10,107 nt of DNA from CAZPBC01 sp964584775 (GTDB taxonomy: Bacteria; Chlamydiota; Chlamydiia; Chlamydiales; SLFE01): the NCBI GenBank assembly GCA_964584775.1, contig CAZPBC010000059.1, forward strand, positions 1-10,107. The letters are read 5' to 3'. This document shows, in pieces, positions 6,677 to 10,107 of this stretch. The position numbers were made by a program, and so were the translations under genes. Position 1 is the first letter of the stretch. The number at the start of each line of letters is the position of its first letter. Below the pieces are notes generated by a model. The model was not told the DNA's origin and searched no databases. It saw only the letters and a program-made list of their open reading frames with translations.

Positions 6677-6700
6677 GAGGCCCACTGAAATCGCTATCCT
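6671..6700 (+). promoter_or_regulatory. Putative promoter of the tRNA gene
   Basis: TTGCCA (6671-6676, five of six consensus bases) and TATCCT (6695-6700, four of six) are separated by 18 bases. The predicted start near 6707 lies about ten bases before the mature tRNA, giving a short 5' leader for RNase P. Confidence 0.5.
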
Positions 6701-6716
6701 AATCACCTCAGATCGA

Positions 6717-6789
6717 GGGGCAATAGCTCAGTGGTTAGAGCAACGGACTCATAATCCGTCGGTCGCAGGTTCAAGTCCTGCTTGCCCCA
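6717..6789 (+). tRNA. tRNA with anticodon CAT (elongator tRNA-Met or tRNA-Ile2)
   Basis: The 73 bases fold as a complete cloverleaf. The acceptor stem is GGGGCAA/TTGCCCC (7 bp). The D stem is GCTC/GAGC with loop AGTGGTTA. The anticodon stem is ACGGA/TCCGT with loop CTCATAA. The variable loop has five bases, and the T stem is GCAGG/CCTGC with loop TTCAAGT. The discriminator base is A (6789). CCA is not encoded (CTC follows), so it must be added enzymatically. The anticodon is at 6750-6752. It is not an initiator tRNA, since the first acceptor pair is G-C and the three G-C pairs at the base of the anticodon stem are lacking. CAT can also mark the lysidine-modified tRNA-Ile reading AUA. The D and T arms recall E. 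coli tRNA-Ile2, so identity stays open. No terminator is visible downstream. Confidence 0.95.
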
Positions 6790-6826
6790 CTCTTGATCAA
6801 CATCTAAGCTTTGTTCTTTCCATAGA

Positions 6827-7678
6827 CTAGGCCCTGGAAAACAACGCTTTCCATTTTGATACCAAGTGATTGAGTCGCTCTTGAAAAACTCCCTCATGAT
6901 TGCGATAAAGCGCGAGTATCCGATAACGGGATGGCGTTGGTTGCCATGAGACCGGATGCAGTTTAGACTGAACAGCCAGAAAGTCGGGCAAAAAACCCAC
7001 CTCATTTGATGTTGAACAGATATCTGCAATCAGAGACCAGCTAGGTAAGCGAGCTTTAACCAATAGAGGTCGATCATATATTTGCTGCCACTTCTGTTGC
7101 AAAGTCAGGACCTCAATTTGATCTTCGGGCAATAACACAGAAGTTTCAGGAGGGTCTTTTTTTGCAGAATAGAGTTGAAATCCTCCTTTGCCTACTTCAG
7201 TAGCAATCACCCCTTCCCATACTGCATTGTCTAGAACGAGAGCGATGTCAGCTTCATCTCTTACTGCAGCGCCATAGGCACTATCTGGTCTCATGAGTTT
7301 TAACTCGATTTTCTCTGCTGTCAAAATTTGCGGAATTGCAACGCGCGCAATTGCGTGGGTTGTGGCGATTCTAATAGGCAGTGGATCCTGGGTTGCCACC
7401 GTATCTCTCAATTGTTTCACCCAATTTTCTGCGCGAGGTAAAAGGAGTTGTCCCTCTTGAGTTAGCCTAAACTGGCGTTTTTCGTGAGTGCAGAGAGGCC
7501 TTGCAAATGCGTGTTCTACTCGCAGAATCGCTGAGCTTGCAGCACTTTGACTCAAGTGGTGCATTGCGGCAGCTTTCCCCAAATTTTTTAGATGCGCGGC
7601 AGAGATAAAAAGCTCTAAATCTGCAATCCGTAAATTCCGTAATGAAGATGTTGATAGACCTTTTAACTTCTCTTTCAT
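6827..7678 (-). CDS. LysR-type transcriptional regulator
   Basis: This is a 283-residue protein, slightly short for the family (usually about 290-310). Residues about 18-77 form the N-terminal winged helix-turn-helix: LRIADLELFISAAHLKNLGKA, then SQSAASSAILRVEHAF, then FRLTQEGQLLL. This is the classic LysR DNA-binding signature. From about residue 101 (IRIATTHAIARVAIPQIL) it has the periplasmic-binding-like effector domain, which includes EADIALVLDN and the late EVGFLPDFL strand. The effector is unknown. I start it at ATG 7678, which has AAGGTG six to seven bases upstream. A GTG at 7687 would sit inside that ribosome site. The gene is divergent from the NTT nucleotide transporter, with palindromes between them, so it most likely regulates itself and the transporter. 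Its 3' end converges on the tRNA, 37 bases away. LysR regulators are, to my knowledge, uncommon in chlamydiae. Confidence 0.9.
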   Translation of the reverse strand: MKEKLKGLSTSSLRNLRIADLELFISAAHLKNLGKAAAMHHLSQSAASSAILRVEHAFARPLCTHEKRQFRLTQEGQLLLPRAENWVKQLRDTVATQDPLPIRIATTHAIARVAIPQILTAEKIELKLMRPDSAYGAAVRDEADIALVLDNAVWEGVIATEVGKGGFQLYSAKKDPPETSVLLPEDQIEVLTLQQKWQQIYDRPLLVKARLPSWSLIADICSTSNEVGFLPDFLAVQSKLHPVSWQPTPSRYRILALYRNHEGVFQERLNHLVSKWKALFSRA

Positions 7679-7695
7679 TTTTAGCACCTTTTTTA

Positions 7696-7714
7696 AAATC
7701 GATATTATCGATTT
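7696..7714. repeat. Inverted repeat, probable LysR operator at the regulator's own start region
   Basis: AAATCGAT (7696-7703) and ATCGATTT (7707-7714) are perfect 8-base arms around ATT. The site overlaps the predicted -10 box and start of the LysR gene, a location expected to give autorepression. The dyad with a short centre fits a LysR-type site, but the protein-DNA pairing is inferred only from position. Confidence 0.55.
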
Positions 7715-7741
7715 ATATATTCGAATATATCGGCATTACAA
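7712..7741 (-). promoter_or_regulatory. Putative promoter of the LysR gene
   Basis: On the minus strand TTGTAA (7741-7736) and TATAAA (7717-7712) are separated by 18 bases. The 16-base palindrome fills most of the spacer, and the 19-base inverted repeat follows the -10 box. Transcription would begin near 7705, about 27 bases before the ATG at 7678. Confidence 0.45.
7715..7730. repeat. Perfect 16-base palindrome in the LysR-NTT spacer
   Basis: ATATATTCGAATATAT is its own reverse complement and directly abuts the 7696-7714 inverted repeat. It is AT-rich, as regulator-bound dyads in intergenic regions often are, and lies between the predicted -35 and -10 boxes of the LysR gene. It is a candidate second half of a composite operator. 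An AT-rich palindrome of this length may also form by chance. Confidence 0.45.
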
Positions 7742-7746
7742 AAATA

Positions 7747-7758
7747 AATCAATTGATT
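7747..7758. repeat. Perfect 12-base palindrome upstream of the NTT gene
   Basis: AATCAATTGATT is its own reverse complement and ends about 30 bases before the ATG of the transporter gene. It shares the ATCxATT flavour of the LysR-side repeat (AAATCGAT). It could be an activation or repression site for the transporter. I see no convincing -35/-10 pair for the plus-strand gene in this spacer. Confidence 0.35.
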
Positions 7759-7789
7759 ATCGTTACTTCTGTATGCAATGAGGTGATTT

Positions 7790-9196
7790 ATGAATTTAGG
7801 AAATAAGATATTGCAGTTTTTTCAGTGGATTTGTCGCTTTAATTTTGGAGACTTTGAGAAAGAAGAATTTAAAAAATTTCTTCGAATGGGGCTTATTTTC
7901 GCGCTGATTATAGGAATCTATTGGACGTTGCGCCCTCTAAAGGATGCTGTTTTTATTCAGCTGGTTGACAAACTTCACCTTCCCTACGCAAAAACTGTTT
8001 CAGTATTAGCCTTATTGCCTCTTGTGATGTTTTATACGAAGCTTTTAGAACGCACTTCACGAGAAAAAATGTTAGTGATTCTTCCTGCTTTCTATGGACT
8101 CACAGTTTTATGTTTTGCTTTCCTCATGACATTTGCCCAAGCACCAGCTACAGAGATTGCTGCCCGCTCAATTGGCCCTTATGTAGCAACAAAAGCCTTA
8201 GGATACTCCTGGTACTTCTTTGTAGAAAGCTTTGGTTCACTTGTCGTCGCACTGTTTTGGGCATTTGCTGCAGATACTACAGAACCTACTTCGGCTAAGC
8301 GAGGGTTTCCGCTAGTCGTTGCTCTTGGACAAATCGGTGGGATTGTCTCCCCTTACACGATAGGCGGCCTCCCCCATAGACTTGGATTTCATACTGACGC
8401 TCTTTCGATGGTCTGCTTGGGTTTTTTAATCCTAACCATTATTCCTTTAGTTCGCTACTTCCTAAAGTCAACACCAAAAGAACTCCTAGCCTCTTTTCAT
8501 GGAAAAAATGAAGAAGATGTTGAAAAAGAACAGGAACCAGGCTTTTTAGAAGGTTTGAAGTTGATGCTTAAGCATCGCTATTTGATTGGAATTTTTGCTG
8601 CCAATTTCTTCTACGAGGTCATCGTGACCATCTTCGACTTTAATTTCAAAATTGCTGCAGGAAATCAGTATACAGGAGTTGCTTTGAGCAACTACCTGAG
8701 CTTATATGGATCAAGCGTCAATATTGTTTCACTGCTGTGTTTACTACTAGGAATTAGCAATATCACTAGGTTTTTAGGTGTCGGTGTTGCACTGGCTGCC
8801 ATGCCCCTTATTGTAGGATTAGCTCTATTTGGATTTTTAACGCTCGACAGTCTAACGTTCCTTTTCATTCTGATGGTGGGTTCAAAGGCTGTAAATTACG
8901 CGCTGAATGGACCAGCCCTAAAACAGCTCTATATCCCTACCACCCCTGATGTACGTTTCAAAGCCCAGGCCTGGATTGAGACTTTTGGCTCCCGTGCTTC
9001 TAAGGAAGCGGGATCGATTTTTAATATGCTAATGACACCATTACAATCTGCTTTTGGGACTTCTTTAGGCAGATCATACTACTTAATGTTAAGTGGGGCT
9101 CTAGGATTTCCAGTATTAGTGTGTTGGTTTATCGCAGCTGTCTATCTCGGACGAACATTTAAAAATGCCGTTGAAAGCAAGAGGGTGGTTTGTTAG
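7790..9196 (+). CDS. NTT/TLC-family nucleotide transporter (ATP/ADP or related exchange)
   Basis: This 468-residue, strongly hydrophobic protein has about eleven or twelve membrane segments. It has AGGTG at 7781-7785 as ribosome site. It belongs to the TLC ATP/ADP translocase family. GIYWTLRPLKDAVF carries K51, WYFFVESFGSLVVALFWAFA carries E146, NFFYEVIVTIFDFNFK carries E276, and FKAQAWIETFGSRASKEAGS carries K391. These correspond to the four charged residues known to matter in plant and bacterial NTTs. A charged cytosolic loop lies at about 228-250 (KNEEDVEKEQEP). Family members import host ATP for ADP (energy parasitism), other NTPs by counter-exchange, or in some cases NAD or nucleotides with protons. 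The exact substrate cannot be read from sequence. At 468 residues it is shorter than the roughly 500-540 of classical chlamydial Npt1. It is divergent from the LysR regulator. It is AT-richer than the left genes (23 G/C in 8041-8100). Confidence 0.9.
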   Translation: MNLGNKILQFFQWICRFNFGDFEKEEFKKFLRMGLIFALIIGIYWTLRPLKDAVFIQLVDKLHLPYAKTVSVLALLPLVMFYTKLLERTSREKMLVILPAFYGLTVLCFAFLMTFAQAPATEIAARSIGPYVATKALGYSWYFFVESFGSLVVALFWAFAADTTEPTSAKRGFPLVVALGQIGGIVSPYTIGGLPHRLGFHTDALSMVCLGFLILTIIPLVRYFLKSTPKELLASFHGKNEEDVEKEQEPGFLEGLKLMLKHRYLIGIFAANFFYEVIVTIFDFNFKIAAGNQYTGVALSNYLSLYGSSVNIVSLLCLLLGISNITRFLGVGVALAAMPLIVGLALFGFLTLDSLTFLFILMVGSKAVNYALNGPALKQLYIPTTPDVRFKAQAWIETFGSRASKEAGSIFNMLMTPLQSAFGTSLGRSYYLMLSGALGFPVLVCWFIAAVYLGRTFKNAVESKRVVC

Positions 9197-9247
9197 GAGC
9201 CTAAGCTGATTAAAGTTCTGTTTACCCTCCTGATCACCATCAAAACT

Positions 9248-10057
9248 TTATTCCTTCAACAAATTCCTAAACTCAGGAAACTCCTCAAGGTAAGGACCCA
9301 TGATCTCAAGAGCTTTTTCTTTAGACAACCAACCTTTACTCTGACACCACCTATAAGAACTTGAAAAACTAGAGTGCCACATTTTGATTAGTCTCTTTTT
9401 CATATCTGCATTTTCCTGCCCACTTTGCTGCACCTTTCTTAGGCTATCAACAGTAGACTCAAGCTGCTTTCTAAAGTGCAGTTCGTACTCCCTGGCTGAC
9501 TCATTTTGCATTCGGCTTATCTCTCTGTCAGATCTTTCTGATAATTCCCGCCTGAAAACTTCGAGTTCTTCAGGATTCCGAGGGAGTCTAAAATGCGAGT
9601 GGAGTTCCGTAGGTGGTTGAGGCGCTACTTCCTCATCACCCTGGTCGTAAAAGCAACTATAGCAAGACTTATGGAACTCAGCTCGTTGAATATAAAAAAG
9701 ACCTAGCCTACCATCGAACAGGGAAAGCAGATGGCCAAAAGCTTCTTCGATATCACGAACTGCACTAAAAAGCTGCGCTTTGAAGTAGAGCCCTCTATTC
9801 CCAATCATACTCGGGAAACCCAGGAGCAAGGCCTGAGATAAATCGTAGATGACTTTGACGATCCCCGACCATAGAGCCGCAGGAATCGCCCGGAATTTAT
9901 GTTGCTCCCAAAACGAGTCTTCATACACCCTCGAATATTCATCATAGGAAGGACCTTCATAACTGAATTGTGGCTGTTGTTTGAACCTATTTTGGTCGAA
10001 AGATCGAGTAAGTTGGTATGCTTGTTTGTAAAAAGAATTTTCAAAAACGACAGCCAT
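9248..10057 (-). CDS. Chlamydia-type hypothetical protein with central hydrophobic helices and C-terminal coiled coil
   Basis: I cannot assign a function. The product is 269 residues from ATG 10057. An adjacent ATG at 10060 is possible, but GAGGT at 10067-10063 is better spaced for 10057. Counting from ATG 10060, residues about 56-134 carry a conserved-looking core: FRAIPAALWSGIVKVIYDLS, then GNRGLYFKAQLFSAVRDIEE and FGHLLSLFDGRLGLFYIQRA. It ends in the cysteine patch FHKSCYSCF. I associate similar cores with proteins found in families in chlamydial relatives. Residues about 163-225 are highly charged and heptad-like, probably a coiled coil. There is no signal peptide, and the hydrophobic stretch near 60-86 may be amphipathic or membrane-inserting. 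A secreted effector or inclusion-membrane role is possible but unsupported. It converges on the transporter gene with 51 bases between them, in which I see no terminator. Confidence 0.75.
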   Translation of the reverse strand: MAVVFENSFYKQAYQLTRSFDQNRFKQQPQFSYEGPSYDEYSRVYEDSFWEQHKFRAIPAALWSGIVKVIYDLSQALLLGFPSMIGNRGLYFKAQLFSAVRDIEEAFGHLLSLFDGRLGLFYIQRAEFHKSCYSCFYDQGDEEVAPQPPTELHSHFRLPRNPEELEVFRRELSERSDREISRMQNESAREYELHFRKQLESTVDSLRKVQQSGQENADMKKRLIKMWHSSFSSSYRWCQSKGWLSKEKALEIMGPYLEEFPEFRNLLKE

Positions 10058-10107
10058 CATTTACCTCACTATTGTTTTTTTTCAAAAAAGTAGTCATGCC
10101 AATAAAA

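Noticed and set aside
6790..6826. Possible tRNA terminator or attachment-site repeat after the tRNA
   Set aside because: Only the 8-base TTGATCAA palindrome without a loop is present, and no second copy of the tRNA 3' end occurs in the window.
6703..7029. Open frame on the minus strand running through the tRNA (ends with a DLNLRPTDYESVALTTELL-like stretch)
   Set aside because: This peptide is the antisense translation of the tRNA and is a familiar spurious annotation. The rest overlaps the LysR gene in another frame.
7679..7687. GTG start of the LysR gene three codons upstream of the ATG
   Set aside because: The GTG is part of the AAGGTG ribosome site that best serves the ATG at 7678.
9197..9247. 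Possible bidirectional terminator between the converging transporter and hypothetical genes
   Set aside because: I could find no stem of useful length or T-run in either direction.

Overview
The window looks like chromosomal DNA of a member of the Chlamydiota, probably one of the environmental, amoeba- or protist-associated lineages. Three things point there. First, the left end carries a HIT protein, a MYG1-family protein and a long LOG-domain protein side by side, an order I recall from the Chlamydia CT385-CT386-CT387 region. Second, there is a DUF1207-type exported protein and a hypothetical protein with a core I associate with chlamydial relatives. Third, there is an NTT (TLC-type) nucleotide transporter of the kind used by intracellular energy parasites. 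Genus cannot be fixed from the sequence alone.

Layout. Positions 1-1405 (minus) form a compact operon read as MYG1-like, then HIT, then an isochorismatase-family hydrolase cut by the window edge. Divergent from it, 1546-3672 (plus) encodes a 708-residue protein with a C-terminal LOG/nucleosidase-like domain, preceded by a near-consensus promoter that leaves almost no 5' leader. Converging on it, 3680-6599 (minus) is a three-gene cluster: a cysteine-rich DUF1207 exported protein, a single-pass membrane protein overlapping it by 11 bases, and a PPR-SMR protein. A perfect 12-bp hairpin with a U-rich tail lies inside the start of the membrane-protein gene. A tRNA with anticodon CAT sits at 6717-6789 (plus), with its promoter back to back with that of the DUF1207 gene.

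The right part (6827-9196) holds a LysR-type regulator (minus) and a divergent NTT transporter (plus). They share a roughly 110-base, AT-rich spacer with three palindromes. Base composition of the transporter is visibly more AT-rich than the left-hand genes. The window ends with a chlamydia-type hypothetical protein (9248-10057, minus) that converges on the transporter.

Most interesting points: a bacterial PPR-SMR protein (an architecture typical of plant organelle RNA factors), a dedicated LysR regulator apparently paired with a host-nucleotide transporter, and the terminator-like hairpin embedded in coding sequence. There is no CRISPR array, IS element or rRNA. No stretch longer than 300 bases lacks a gene.
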